Assembly: GCF_027533645.1 (NCBI RefSeq)
Contig: NZ_JAQAGY010000027.1
Span: forward strand, 1 to 64,000
Direction of reading: 5' to 3'
From: Paenibacillus caseinilyticus
Lineage (GTDB): Bacteria; Bacillota; Bacilli; Paenibacillales; NBRC-103111
DNA: 64,000 bases
The notes beneath the pieces are model-generated. The model was given only the letters and a program-made list of their open reading frames with translations, was not told the DNA's origin and ran no database searches. The position numbers and the translations under genes are program-made. Below, piece after piece: positions 8,616-17,188 of the stretch (position 1 is its first letter; each line of letters starts with the position of its first letter).

Positions 8616-9512
8616 ATCAGACGAAGACGTCTCCAGATCGGGATGTGGCATTCCTTCCGCCCGGAAGATTGGCAGCGGTATGGCTTGGAACCGATCAGCG
8701 GGATGGAGATTTCCCAGTTCCAGGACAGGGAAGCGCTGCTTGAGCTGAGCTCCTTTTGCACTGCCGAGCATTTGGCATTCGGAGTGCATGGACCTATTCT
8801 TGGCGGCAAGGGTTATACGCTGCCCCGACTCACTTCCCCGGATGAAGCAGAACGGGCCGAAGCGCTGCAGAGAGTGGAACAAGAAGTACGGCTGGCCGCA
8901 GAGATCGGTGCCGAGTACATCCTCTACCATTACCCATTCCTTCCCCTATTCGGCCCCATGGACCGGATTCATTACAGCAATCTGCCAGTAGCAGGGCAGC
9001 GGTATGATACGAACCGTCTCTCCGAACGAGCTTTTCGCGAGCTGTCCCATCGGCTGTTCGACGGGTTGTGCCAACTTCAGCATCACTACGGCCAGCGCAT
9101 CGTGCTCGAGCATGACTTCTTCGGCGGCTATGAAGGCTCAGGTATCGACATGTTCCATAAGTACCCGGAGATCGAGCTGGTAGTCGATACAGCGCGGCTT
9201 GATATTGCATCCAGAATTAGCGCCGGCTTCGATCCGTATGGCTGGCTTGATGCCGCAGCTTCATCCGTGTATCTCGTACACTACAGCAATGTACAGTATG
9301 CGGAGGACCGCTTCTATAATCATCAACCCGTCCTCTCTTCACAAGACGAGGATCCAGGTTATGGAGATGCAGCCGCCTATCTGGCTTATCTGGCCGCACG
9401 CAATTCCCGGTTTCACGTGACCTTCGAACACCAGGCAGCCTCGCTGTCCCCTCAAGAACTGAGGGAACTCTATGCCCGCACGGCCGGATTGCTCGGGATG
9501 AGGGCCACTTGA
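8616..9512 (+). CDS. Xylose isomerase-like TIM barrel (sugar phosphate isomerase/epimerase family)
   Basis: AP-endonuclease-2-like TIM barrel; such proteins act on sugars, inositols or phosphates. Visible features are FGVHGPI, LEHDFFGGYEGSG with an acidic metal ligand, ELVVDTARLD, VYLVHYSN and FEHQA. The first ATG in this frame is 8643, which has no ribosome binding site and would remove the first beta strand. A perfect AGGAGG at 8602-8607 sits 8 nt before an in-frame ATC at 8616; starting there gives MRRRRLQIGMWHSF, like family members. I therefore propose an ATC start. No in-frame ATG, GTG or TTG lies between that site and 8643. If wrong, the gene starts at 8643. Substrate unknown. Confidence 0.75.
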   Translation: MRRRRLQIGMWHSFRPEDWQRYGLEPISGMEISQFQDREALLELSSFCTAEHLAFGVHGPILGGKGYTLPRLTSPDEAERAEALQRVEQEVRLAAEIGAEYILYHYPFLPLFGPMDRIHYSNLPVAGQRYDTNRLSERAFRELSHRLFDGLCQLQHHYGQRIVLEHDFFGGYEGSGIDMFHKYPEIELVVDTARLDIASRISAGFDPYGWLDAAASSVYLVHYSNVQYAEDRFYNHQPVLSSQDEDPGYGDAAAYLAYLAARNSRFHVTFEHQAASLSPQELRELYARTAGLLGMRAT

Positions 9513-9539
9513 CCTTGCCGTTACGTTAAGGTTTATGCT
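9509..9539 (+). promoter_or_regulatory. MerR-type promoter/operator upstream of the methyltransferase gene
   Basis: TTGACC (9509-9514) and TATGCT (9534-9539) are separated by 19 bp, longer than optimal. An imperfect dyad, ACCTTGCCGTTACGTTAAGGT at 9512-9532, fills the spacer. A 19-bp spacer with a central dyad is the hallmark of promoters activated by MerR-family regulators through DNA distortion. The element overlaps the stop codon of the previous gene. No MerR gene is in the window. Confidence 0.72.
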
Positions 9540-9570
9540 TGGGTTCTACCACACCCAAGGAGGCTTCGCC

Positions 9571-10284
9571 ATGCCAAACCATGATGTAATCTATGCTTCT
9601 CAGGCCGCACAGTATCACCGGATGATTGCTGCCCAGCCGGATCTGTCGGACGTGATCTCCCGGATCCGGCCCTACCGGGGACTCGACATTCTCGATATGG
9701 GAGCCGGAACCGGGCGTCTCAGTTCTTTTCTTGTCCCCGAAGCCCGAAGTCTGACTGCCACCGATCTCTCTGCCGCCATGCTGGATTTACTCACCCAGCG
9801 CATACCCACGGAATATCATCCGCGCTTGGTTACAGCAGCCGCGGACCATCGCGCCCTCCCGCTAGGTAACGCATCCGTAGACCTTATCGTCTCCGGTTGG
9901 AGCGTATGCTATTTGGCCAGCAGCAATAGTCCTGACTGGGAGCTCAACCTGGAGAGGGCCATGGACGAAATGTACCGGGTCCTTCGGCCTGGCGGTACGG
10001 TCATTCTCCTGGAGACCATGGGAACCGGATATGAGACCCCTCACCCGCCAGTTTTACTGCTGAACTATTACGGGCAGTTGGAGCACAGGTACGGATTCCA
10101 GCACCGCTGGATCCGGACCGATTACACGTTCGACTCACCACAGGAAGCCGAAGAATTGACGCGGTTCTTTTTCGATGGCGAGCTCGCAGATCGGGTAGCT
10201 GCCGCCGGCAACCCTACCGTACCGGAATGCGCGGGGCTCTGGTGGACTACGAAGGAAGAGCTCTCCAGCCGAATCGGAGAGTAA
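9571..10284 (+). CDS. Class I SAM-dependent methyltransferase
   Basis: A 237-residue Rossmann-fold methyltransferase. Motif I is LDILDMGAGTGRLS; SLTATDLSAAML is the acidic loop binding the SAM ribose; VDLIVSGWSVCYL and YRVLRPGGTVILLE are motifs IV and V. ATG 9571 is preceded by AAGGAGG with a 9-nt spacer. The closest broad family is the UbiE/Methyltransf_11 group; the substrate cannot be told. The promoter immediately upstream looks MerR-controlled, so it is probably induced by a small molecule, drug or metal. That fits methyltransferases that inactivate or export toxic compounds, but this is inference. Confidence 0.88.
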   Translation: MPNHDVIYASQAAQYHRMIAAQPDLSDVISRIRPYRGLDILDMGAGTGRLSSFLVPEARSLTATDLSAAMLDLLTQRIPTEYHPRLVTAAADHRALPLGNASVDLIVSGWSVCYLASSNSPDWELNLERAMDEMYRVLRPGGTVILLETMGTGYETPHPPVLLLNYYGQLEHRYGFQHRWIRTDYTFDSPQEAEELTRFFFDGELADRVAAAGNPTVPECAGLWWTTKEELSSRIGE

Positions 10285-10350
10285 CGGCGGCAGGCATGCC
10301 GGTGTCATCTTATCTCTGAAACCTGGCGCAAACCAACCAGCTGTGATCAC

Positions 10351-10396
10351 AAAAAAACCTGCTGATTCCCAAATGGAGGACTCAACAGGTTTTTTG
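10351..10396. terminator. Bidirectional terminator between methyltransferase and DUF420 genes
   Basis: AAAAAAACCTGCTGA pairs with TCAACAGGTTTTTT; it has a poly-A upstream and a poly-T downstream, so it can end both convergent transcripts. Confidence 0.85.
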
Positions 10397-10428
10397 CGTG
10401 TGTGTTTCGTTCTTATACTTGTCTGCAC

Positions 10429-10890
10429 TTATGTGCCCAGAATGGCATCGATCATCGGCTTGGTCTCCCCGCCGGGATATAGGACATAGAGCAAGATATA
10501 GACCACCACACCGGTCGGTGCAGTCAGCAGCCAGATCACGGCCGTCCAGCGGCCAATCTTCTTGTGCTTAGCGAATCGCTTATTAAAGGCGTGCAGCAGA
10601 GTAATGATGCCGAATACCGCTGCAGACGTCGCGAGCAAGATATGAAAGAACAGGAACAAATGGTAAGCCAGCTTCAGTTCCTCCGGTCCTCCGAACGTGG
10701 TGTTGCCTGAGAAGATCGTCCGGCTCGCATACACGAGGAAGAAAGCAAGAGCAAAAAAGGCTCCCCACAGCATCAATTTTTGGTGCGTCTCCCGATTCCC
10801 CCGTAGGATATGGTACCACCCGAAGGCTACGAAGATGGCGCTGATGACGATAAACAGGGTTGAGATCGTCGGCAGTATGGGTACATTCAC
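10429..10890 (-). CDS. DUF420 membrane protein (YozB/CtaM-like oxidase assembly)
   Basis: A 153-residue protein with four predicted transmembrane helices. It matches the DUF420 family, known in B. subtilis as YozB and in staphylococci linked to heme-copper oxidase function. Conserved histidines appear in GWYHI, LAYHLFLFFHI and TLLHAFNKRFAKHKKIGRWT, possible heme or metal ligands. I start at GTG 10890, giving MNVPILPTIST, because GGTGG is 8 nt upstream; the in-frame GTG 10902 has no site. It follows ctaG after 66 nt and probably shares its transcript. Its role in maturing the neighbouring caa3 oxidase is inferred from family and position. Confidence 0.82.
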   Translation of the reverse strand: MNVPILPTISTLFIVISAIFVAFGWYHILRGNRETHQKLMLWGAFFALAFFLVYASRTIFSGNTTFGGPEELKLAYHLFLFFHILLATSAAVFGIITLLHAFNKRFAKHKKIGRWTAVIWLLTAPTGVVVYILLYVLYPGGETKPMIDAILGT

Positions 10891-10956
10891 AATACATTCC
10901 ACCCGTTTCTATGTAGGGCAGGCTGTAGGGCAGCCTGCTGCTTGAATAATGTAAGT

Positions 10957-11835
10957 CTATGCACGGTTGATGGATCCGGCAGCAGAGATATACGCCTGTT
11001 CCGTAAGCTCTTCTTCGTCATCCTGCCTGCGTTCGGTACGATACCAGCGGAAGAAGGTATACCAGAGAGCCCATCCGTACACGATCTCCTGCACGATCTT
11101 CATGATGACGCCGCCCAGCTGCTGATCGTCCACCATAGGCAGGTACAAGAGCTCCGGCGGAACGGCCGCATACATCTCGTACATAGGCTTGCCGGCAAAA
11201 ATGATCAAAGCGCATGCGGGAGTTAATAGCACGCCGTTCAAGAAAATATACCCCATCTTCTTAAGCTCGGACATTCTTCCTAGTTCCGGAAGCGGCGTGA
11301 ACACCGGGAACCACAATTGAAAAGCGGAGACCAGGAATACGGCCTTGTAAGCAAATAGCGCAGCCGGTCTAGCCATTAGCCAATCCATCACCATCGGAAT
11401 ATGGTACATGGAGAAGATGAAATTGAAGAAGAACAGCGCAAGTACAGGGGAAGTAACCCACCAGAGAAAACGCTTGGCTTTTTCCGTACGAATTACCGAA
11501 CGAAGCAGCCATGCGGGTGTGCCCAACAGAAGAATTGGCGGCATAATGAGATACAGAATGGACTGCTGGAACATATGGACGCTGAAGTACAAATGATGCC
11601 CATAGTAAGAAAGAGGGCTTCCCTCAGCAGCATACCACAAAGCCAGCCCTATCCAAAACCACATCTTTTGTTTGAACGGCACCGGCTCACTGTCTGGTAT
11701 ATCTTTACGCCAGCGGCCTACGGCAAGCGTATACAGGATACCGGCAACAATGAACAACAACAGCAGGCCGGGACTCCACAGCGCGGCAAACGAAGGATCC
11801 GCACTATGGCTGCTATGAGAGGCATGAGTTGACAT
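10957..11835 (-). CDS. ctaG: Cytochrome c oxidase assembly factor CtaG (caa3 type)
   Basis: Integral membrane protein of the Caa3_CtaG family, needed in B. subtilis for active cytochrome caa3, probably in copper insertion. The 292-residue sequence has seven or so hydrophobic segments and conserved histidines in YYGHHLYFSVHMFQQ, FSMYHIP and the C-terminal region. An AAGGAAGGAG stretch precedes ATG 11835. It sits downstream of ctaF but is separated from it by a strong terminator. It may therefore have its own promoter in the roughly 120-nt gap, or depend on readthrough. It is unrelated to the alpha-proteobacterial Cox11 protein of the same name. Confidence 0.92.
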   Translation of the reverse strand: MSTHASHSSHSADPSFAALWSPGLLLLFIVAGILYTLAVGRWRKDIPDSEPVPFKQKMWFWIGLALWYAAEGSPLSYYGHHLYFSVHMFQQSILYLIMPPILLLGTPAWLLRSVIRTEKAKRFLWWVTSPVLALFFFNFIFSMYHIPMVMDWLMARPAALFAYKAVFLVSAFQLWFPVFTPLPELGRMSELKKMGYIFLNGVLLTPACALIIFAGKPMYEMYAAVPPELLYLPMVDDQQLGGVIMKIVQEIVYGWALWYTFFRWYRTERRQDDEEELTEQAYISAAGSINRA

Positions 11836-11919
11836 GACAGCAGCAACTCCTTCCTTTTCCTGAAGATCATAAGGTTTGTCTAATTTGCGAAATTTTTCGA
11901 CAACAACAAAATAGATAAA

Positions 11920-11955
11920 AGGAGAGGCGCCTTACTATCGTAAGCGACCTCTCCT
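11920..11955 (-). terminator. Terminator between ctaF and ctaG
   Basis: AGGAGAGGCGCCTTAC pairs with GTAAGCGACCTCTCCT around a 4-nt loop, with one internal mismatch. On the minus strand it is followed by TTTTATCTATTTTGTTG. It ends the ctaCDEF transcript. Confidence 0.85.
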
Positions 11956-11959
11956 ACTC

Positions 11960-12274
11960 TTACCACCAAACCCAGTATACTGCAGCAGCTACAGCCGATA
12001 GAGCTACAAAAGCGCCGAAGGCGAGTCCGGCAATCGGGAACATGTGGCCCCGTTCCTTCATATGCATCCAATAAGCAAGCTGGAATATCACTTGCACTAC
12101 ACCGATGCCGACGATAAAGAAGATAATAAACGACCGGTCCAGACCTCCATACAGGACAACAGCGAAGGAGATCATGGTCAAAATGATTGAAATCAGATAG
12201 GACAAGTAGTGGTTCCTTGGGCCTTCCAAGCGGTGTCGCTCAGTTGGCGAAGACGTGTGGTGTTGGCTGCTCAT
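11960..12274 (-). CDS. ctaF: Cytochrome c oxidase subunit IV (caa3)
   Basis: A 104-residue subunit with three predicted transmembrane helices (about 22-42, 49-68, 79-102), matching the CtaF/COX4 bacterial family. It stabilises the heme-copper oxidase and has no cofactor. Its ATG directly follows the stop of ctaE (TAA-ATG with no spacing), which implies translational coupling. The conserved QLAYWMHMKE segment is present. It is the last gene before the terminator. Confidence 0.9.
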   Translation of the reverse strand: MSSQHHTSSPTERHRLEGPRNHYLSYLISIILTMISFAVVLYGGLDRSFIIFFIVGIGVVQVIFQLAYWMHMKERGHMFPIAGLAFGAFVALSAVAAAVYWVWW

Positions 12275-12895
12275 TTACGGACCCACCTTCCCCATCAGGT
12301 ATACGACCGTGAAGATAAATACCCAGACAACGTCGATAAAGTGCCAGTACAGGCCTGCTACGTAGAATTTCGGAGCTGTTACGACCGTCAAGCCCTTCTT
12401 GAACGACTGGATGATCAGCAGCGTAATCCATAATACGCCGAAGGCAACGTGACCGCCGTGGAAACCGACCAGCGTATAGAAGGAAGAAGCAAACGCACTC
12501 TTCGTAAATGTATGGCCTTCATGTACATAGTGGAAGAACTCATACACTTCAAGACCCAGGAAGGACAGACCGAACAGAACGGTAATGGCCATCCAAAGCT
12601 GAACTTTCTTCAAGTCGCCGCGGTGTAAAGCCATCGTAGCGAATACGCTTGTCAAAGAACTCGTCAAGAGAATGAACGTAGAGATCGCAACGAGATCCAG
12701 CGAGAACAAGTGCTGTCCCGTAGGGCCGTCCGGCACTTGGTTCCGGAGGGCGATGAAGGAAGCGAAGAGCGTACCGAAGAGTACGCACTCGCCGCCAAGG
12801 AACAACCAGAAGCCGAGTACCTTATTCTTGCCTTCGAGCGTTGCCGTCTCGGCGTGAGGTGGCAGGGCGCCGCCTACTTCATGATGTGCACTCAT
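12275..12895 (-). CDS. ctaE: Cytochrome c oxidase subunit III (caa3)
   Basis: A 206-residue subunit with five predicted transmembrane helices, the short bacterial form. Conserved segments include WLFLGGECVLFGTLFASF with the family glutamate, GLEVYEF and FHGGHVAFG. Subunit III supports stability of subunit I and oxygen access. Its start overlaps the stop of ctaD (ATGA), and ctaF follows without a gap, so the three are translationally coupled. Confidence 0.95.
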   Translation of the reverse strand: MSAHHEVGGALPPHAETATLEGKNKVLGFWLFLGGECVLFGTLFASFIALRNQVPDGPTGQHLFSLDLVAISTFILLTSSLTSVFATMALHRGDLKKVQLWMAITVLFGLSFLGLEVYEFFHYVHEGHTFTKSAFASSFYTLVGFHGGHVAFGVLWITLLIIQSFKKGLTVVTAPKFYVAGLYWHFIDVVWVFIFTVVYLMGKVGP

Positions 12896-14748
12896 GCCTT
12901 AACCCCCTTATCGTTAAGCTCTTCAGGCTCGATGTGGAAACCTGCATCATCATAAACGGAACGCAGGAACATACAGACGAACGTGATCACCAATCCTGCG
13001 ATGCTGATGAGGTAGTGGTGGTACATAAACCCGTACCCCGAGATGAACAGACCGACAGACATAACAAACGGCAGAATGGAAGGCGATGGCATATGAATCG
13101 AACCGACTGGCTCTGCAGGCGTCATCTCTTTGTTGCCGGCCATCTTCTCTTTCCAGAAAGCATCAAAGCCGCGAACAAGAGGTGTCTGCTTGAAGTTATA
13201 CTCCGGCGGAGGTGAAGGAATCGCCCACTCCAGCGTACGGCCGTCCCAAGGGTCAGCCGGTGCATTAGCCGGTTTGCTTGCTGTCGCAATAATGTTGATA
13301 AGGAATACGATCGTACCGATACCCATCAGGAAGGCGCCGATTGTGGATACCATGTTACCGGTCTCCAATCCGACCCCCGGCTGATATGTAAATACCCGGC
13401 GCGGCATCCCCATAAGACCCAGGAAGTGCTGCGGGAAGAATGTCATGTGGAACCCGATGAAGAAGGTCCAGAAGTGGATCTTGCCCAGCGTCTCGTTCAG
13501 GAGACGGCCGAACATCTTCGGCCACCAGTAGTACGAAGCCGCAAACAGACCGAGTACGAGACCGCCGACGATAACATAGTGGAAGTGAGCTACTACGAAA
13601 TACGTATCGTGATACTGGAAGTCTGCCGCAGGAACCGCAAGCATAACCCCGGTAACCCCACCCATAACAAACGTCGGGATAAAGGCTGTAGCGAAAATGT
13701 TTGCTGTAGTGAACCGGATTTGGCCGCCCCACAGGGTGAACAGCCAGTTAAAGATTTTAACGCCGGTAGGTACGGCGATCGCCATTGTGGCAACCCCGAA
13801 GATCGCGTCCCCGACAGGGCCGATCCCTGTTGTAAACATATGATGCGCCCAGACCATGAAGCCCAGGAAACCGATCAAAGCTGTTGCAAATACCATGGAG
13901 CTGTAACCGAAGAGGCGTTTTCTCGAAAAGGTCGAGACGATATCCGAGATAATACCGAAGGCCGGCAGAATCAGGATATAAACCTCAGGGTGACCAAAGA
14001 TCCAGAAGATATGCTCCCAGAGAACCGGGTTACCGCCTTTGCTGACATCAAAGAATCCGCCGCCGAAGATCCGGTCAAACATCAATTCAACCAAGCCTAC
14101 CGTGATCGCAGGGAAAGCGAACAGGATCAGCAGCGAAGTGATGAATGCCGTCCAGGTAAACATCGGCATTCTCATGTAAGTCATGCCTGGGGCACGCATG
14201 TTAATGATCGTAACCAGGAAGTTGATACCGCCGATCAGCGTACCGAGACCTGCAATCTGCAGACCCAGCACATAGAAGTCCATACCGCCTTGGAACGTGC
14301 CGGCTTCACCATGCACCAGACCCGAGAGCGGCGGGTAAGCGGTCCAGCCTGCTGCCGGCACGCTTCCGAGGACCCAGGAGGTGTTAAGCAGCACTCCACC
14401 GAAGAAGAACAACCAAAAACCCAGTGCGTTCACGAAAGGAAACGCTACGTCGCGCGCACCAATCTGCAGCGGCACAACCGCATTCATAAAGGCGAAAATA
14501 ACAGGCATCGCCGCAAAGAAGATCATCGTCGTACCATGCATCGTCGTAAGCGCATTGAATGTATCGCCGATGAAGATTTTTTGGTCCGGATAAGCCAGTT
14601 GAATCCGGATTAAGATCGCTTCCAAACCACCAAACAGGAAGAATATCCCCCCTGCCAGCAGGTAAAGTATTCCGATCTTTTTATGGTCCACCGTGGTAAG
14701 CCAGTCCATTAGCCCGGTGTGACGTTTTACCGTGTGTGCGTGAGCCAC
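12892..14748 (-). CDS. ctaD: Cytochrome c oxidase subunit I (caa3)
   Basis: Catalytic subunit reducing oxygen at the heme a3-CuB centre and pumping protons. The 618-residue sequence has the signatures FWIFGHPEVYILILPAFG (CuB histidine and cross-linked His-Tyr), AHHMFTTG (CuB histidines), and HDTYFVVAHFHYVI (heme a3 and heme a ligands). TTMHGTTMIF holds the other heme a ligand region. It begins at GTG 14748 with AAGGAGG 9 nt upstream. The extra C-terminal hydrophobic region, beyond about residue 540, is typical of Bacillus caa3 enzymes. It follows ctaC after 31 nt and overlaps ctaE by 4 nt. Confidence 0.97.
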   Translation of the reverse strand: MAHAHTVKRHTGLMDWLTTVDHKKIGILYLLAGGIFFLFGGLEAILIRIQLAYPDQKIFIGDTFNALTTMHGTTMIFFAAMPVIFAFMNAVVPLQIGARDVAFPFVNALGFWLFFFGGVLLNTSWVLGSVPAAGWTAYPPLSGLVHGEAGTFQGGMDFYVLGLQIAGLGTLIGGINFLVTIINMRAPGMTYMRMPMFTWTAFITSLLILFAFPAITVGLVELMFDRIFGGGFFDVSKGGNPVLWEHIFWIFGHPEVYILILPAFGIISDIVSTFSRKRLFGYSSMVFATALIGFLGFMVWAHHMFTTGIGPVGDAIFGVATMAIAVPTGVKIFNWLFTLWGGQIRFTTANIFATAFIPTFVMGGVTGVMLAVPAADFQYHDTYFVVAHFHYVIVGGLVLGLFAASYYWWPKMFGRLLNETLGKIHFWTFFIGFHMTFFPQHFLGLMGMPRRVFTYQPGVGLETGNMVSTIGAFLMGIGTIVFLINIIATASKPANAPADPWDGRTLEWAIPSPPPEYNFKQTPLVRGFDAFWKEKMAGNKEMTPAEPVGSIHMPSPSILPFVMSVGLFISGYGFMYHHYLISIAGLVITFVCMFLRSVYDDAGFHIEPEELNDKGVKA

Positions 14749-14779
14749 CGTTTGAAACCTCCTTTATTCCCTGATGCTC

Positions 14780-15823
14780 TTACTTCACAGTCAGCGTGTT
14801 CAGATATTTAATAATGTCGTTGATCTGCTGTTCTTGAAGCGGCTTGCTGCCCGGAATCGGCTCGATCGGGTTCGCTCCGAAGGCAGGCATTCTTGCGCCC
14901 GGCTTAACGGATTGCGGATCGGAGATCCACTCGTGCAGGCTCTTGTCATTGTGCGGAAGGATACCCGCAACCATCTCGCGGGAAGCGAAGCCGTTCAAGT
15001 TCGGACCGGCACCCAGTCCCCCTGCGTTAACCGCGTGACAGGAGAGGCAGTTGTCTTTGAAGAGCGTCTCGCCCGCTTTGGCATCCGCAGGTACGACCGA
15101 AGGGGTCTTCAGATCAGCAACCCATTGATCGAATGCCGCTGGATCAAGCGATTTCACTTTAAAGTCCATCAGGGCGTGGGATGCACCGCAAAGCTCAGCA
15201 CACTTGCCTTTGAATGTGTCTACATCATCGGCCTGGAGATAAAATACGTTGTTCAGTCCAGGGTTCGTGTCCATCTTACCGCCGAGCGACGGAACCCAGA
15301 AGGAGTGCTTCACGTCAGCCGATGTAATTTCGAATGCAATCTTCTTACCGGTGGGGATGACAAGATCTTGGGCCGTAGAGATGCCGAGCGTTGGATACTC
15401 GAATTGCCACCAGAACGCGTGTGCAGTGACCTTAACATGCAGCGCGTCTTTGTTGTCTCTGTGGTCTTCTAGAACCTGGAACGTGTACTTAACTGTAGGC
15501 ACGGCGAGAATCAGGAGAAGGATAATCGGAACTACCGTCCAAATAATCTCGAGCGTATGACTGCCTTCCACTTGCTTCGGAATGATGTCTTTATCGCTCT
15601 TTTTCTTTCTGAAGCGAACGAGAACATACAAGTAAAGTACGAATACGACCACGACAACCAGCAGCATAATCCCAAAGCTGAGCTTCATGAGGAAGAGCTG
15701 GTCTCTGGCTACGGGACCTCTCGGTCTTAAGGCGGAAATCGTATCGTCGCCGCACCCCGTTAACAGCAACATCATCAACCCGAAAAGAGGGATGAAACGC
15801 CACAGATTTTGCCATCGAATCAT
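14780..15823 (-). CDS. ctaC: Cytochrome c oxidase subunit II with fused cytochrome c (caa3)
   Basis: Electron-entry subunit. The N-terminus is a lipoprotein signal with lipobox LLTGC (Cys about residue 24). Two transmembrane helices follow (about 43-68 and 92-112). The CuA cupredoxin domain shows AHAFWWQFEYP, VKHSFWVPSLG and the copper motif CAELCGASHALM. The C-terminal class I cytochrome c domain has CLSCH heme attachment near residue 258 and a later methionine ligand (ARMPAFG). The fused cytochrome c makes this a caa3 oxidase accepting electrons through cytochrome c. It is the first gene of ctaCDEF. ctaA and ctaB, often upstream, are not here. Confidence 0.96.
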   Translation of the reverse strand: MIRWQNLWRFIPLFGLMMLLLTGCGDDTISALRPRGPVARDQLFLMKLSFGIMLLVVVVVFVLYLYVLVRFRKKKSDKDIIPKQVEGSHTLEIIWTVVPIILLLILAVPTVKYTFQVLEDHRDNKDALHVKVTAHAFWWQFEYPTLGISTAQDLVIPTGKKIAFEITSADVKHSFWVPSLGGKMDTNPGLNNVFYLQADDVDTFKGKCAELCGASHALMDFKVKSLDPAAFDQWVADLKTPSVVPADAKAGETLFKDNCLSCHAVNAGGLGAGPNLNGFASREMVAGILPHNDKSLHEWISDPQSVKPGARMPAFGANPIEPIPGSKPLQEQQINDIIKYLNTLTVK

Positions 15824-15904
15824 CTTATCAATCCCACCTTAGAAAGCAAATATTTTTCGTACAAAAAAGGTCATATCTTGTCAATACGCCTGATCACCAT
15901 ATTA

Positions 15905-15933
15905 ACTATAAATTCGTGTCTCTTTTTTGTCAA
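15905..15933 (-). promoter_or_regulatory. SigA-type promoter of the ctaCDEF operon
   Basis: On the minus strand TTGACA (15933-15928) and TATAGT (15910-15905) are spaced 17 bp and lie about 80 bp before ctaC. A second TTGACA closer to the gene has only a poor -10. The rest of the roughly 360-bp gap up to the lipoprotein gene shows nothing else I can name. Confidence 0.7.
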
Positions 15934-16181
15934 TGAATCTCAGAGAGTTCACAAATTGTTCGGAAGTGCAGATTTTTCATGGGTTTAAGCGTTCTGCCTC
16001 TCTTTGGTTATTTCCATTAAGCGGTGCTTTTATGCATGTTCTGGACCCCCTTTCCCTTCCGCATGATTTGCCCTGCCGCGACCCATCCTAGTTAAGGAGA
16101 ATTCCGCATTTGCCACGACGGTATACCATCCGTTCTGCCGATTCCTTAATCACGACCATCCGGTTCAAAGGAGGAACAACC

Positions 16182-16895
16182 ATGGCTCGCTCTCTACGTC
16201 TCGCCGGTCTGATCTTCTCATTCTACGCCGTTACCTTCATGACGGGCTGCTACTCATGGTACGATTACAACAGTGCCAACAATTACGGCAGCCGGCGTGA
16301 TATGCCGAGACAAGATACGTCCCGCGCTTATCAGACTCAGCAGCAGTATGCCCCGGTATCCCATAAAGTAACCAAACTGGAAATGAACCAGAATCTCTCG
16401 GATCAGGTAGCCGCCATGTACGGTGTCAACTCGGCTATCGTGCTTGTTGGCGACGGGGTAGCCTATACGGCCATCACCATGGACAGCACAGCCAGCGGAA
16501 CTCATGGCGGGGACAACCCTTCGGAAGACAGCAACAAGGACGGGCGCTCCCGCGGCGAGGCCCCGGATGCCGACTTCCGGAATCTCAGCGTAGCCCCGAC
16601 CCAGCTGATCCACGGGGTGAGCGGTGCTCAAACGGAGACGCACCATGAGCATATCTCCCACTTGTTTAAACAAAAAATCGCGGAGAAAATCCGCACGGTG
16701 GAACCGGCCATCCAAGACGTATACATTACAGCCAACCGCAGCATCGTGGAACAATTCACCAGACTGGCGCAAGAGAGCTGGCACGAACGCTCCCTCAGCC
16801 CGTTCATACCGGATTTCGTGCGATCCATGGAACGTACTTTCGGTACAGATCCGACAATCCCGAATCAATCGGAAACGAACGGACGCGAATACTGA
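16182..16895 (+). CDS. YhcN/YlaJ-type sporulation lipoprotein
   Basis: A 237-residue exported lipoprotein. Lipobox FMTGC puts the lipidated Cys near residue 23. The downstream domain has the family pattern: NLSDQVAAMYGVNSAIVLVGDGVAYTAI near 90-120 and VEPAIQDVYITANRSIVEQF near 195-214. YhcN and YlaJ are spore-associated lipoproteins implicated in germination, which supports an endospore former. ATG 16182 is selected because AAAGGAGG ends 8 nt upstream; the frame is open to 16110. A histidine-rich, charged insertion (about 125-180) separates the two halves. It is divergent from the ctaC operon. Confidence 0.82.
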   Translation: MARSLRLAGLIFSFYAVTFMTGCYSWYDYNSANNYGSRRDMPRQDTSRAYQTQQQYAPVSHKVTKLEMNQNLSDQVAAMYGVNSAIVLVGDGVAYTAITMDSTASGTHGGDNPSEDSNKDGRSRGEAPDADFRNLSVAPTQLIHGVSGAQTETHHEHISHLFKQKIAEKIRTVEPAIQDVYITANRSIVEQFTRLAQESWHERSLSPFIPDFVRSMERTFGTDPTIPNQSETNGREY

Positions 16896-16910
16896 AGCAT
16901 ACTGCTTCCT

Positions 16911-16947
16911 GCACAGGGCTGCCATTTGGCCTTGTGCTGTTTCTTTT
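16911..16947 (+). terminator. Terminator of the spore lipoprotein gene
   Basis: GCACAGGG pairs imperfectly with CCTTGTGC, followed by TGTTTCTTTTT. The next 240 nt before the helicase gene contain no gene I can support. Confidence 0.6.
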
Positions 16948-17188
16948 TATACCGGCATCCTGTAGAATGTGTAAGATAATGTGGATAGAATTGGATTGTT
17001 CTGCTCCTGACCCTACACACCGCCAAGCCTCATCCATCAGGCCCACGGGCGGCTATGAAGATGTTAACGAAGCAAAGGAACCCACTCCGTACGAATCCCA
17101 CCAAGAAGCTTCCTATATATAGGTATGTACAACCGCCGGGAAGTTGAAAATAGTCGAAGATACTTAAAACAGCGGGGAGACTTATTTA

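Noticed and set aside
13426..14613. 395-codon frame antisense to ctaD
   Set aside because: It is rich in Arg, His, Glu and Asp as expected from the complement of a membrane protein gene; it has no family signature.
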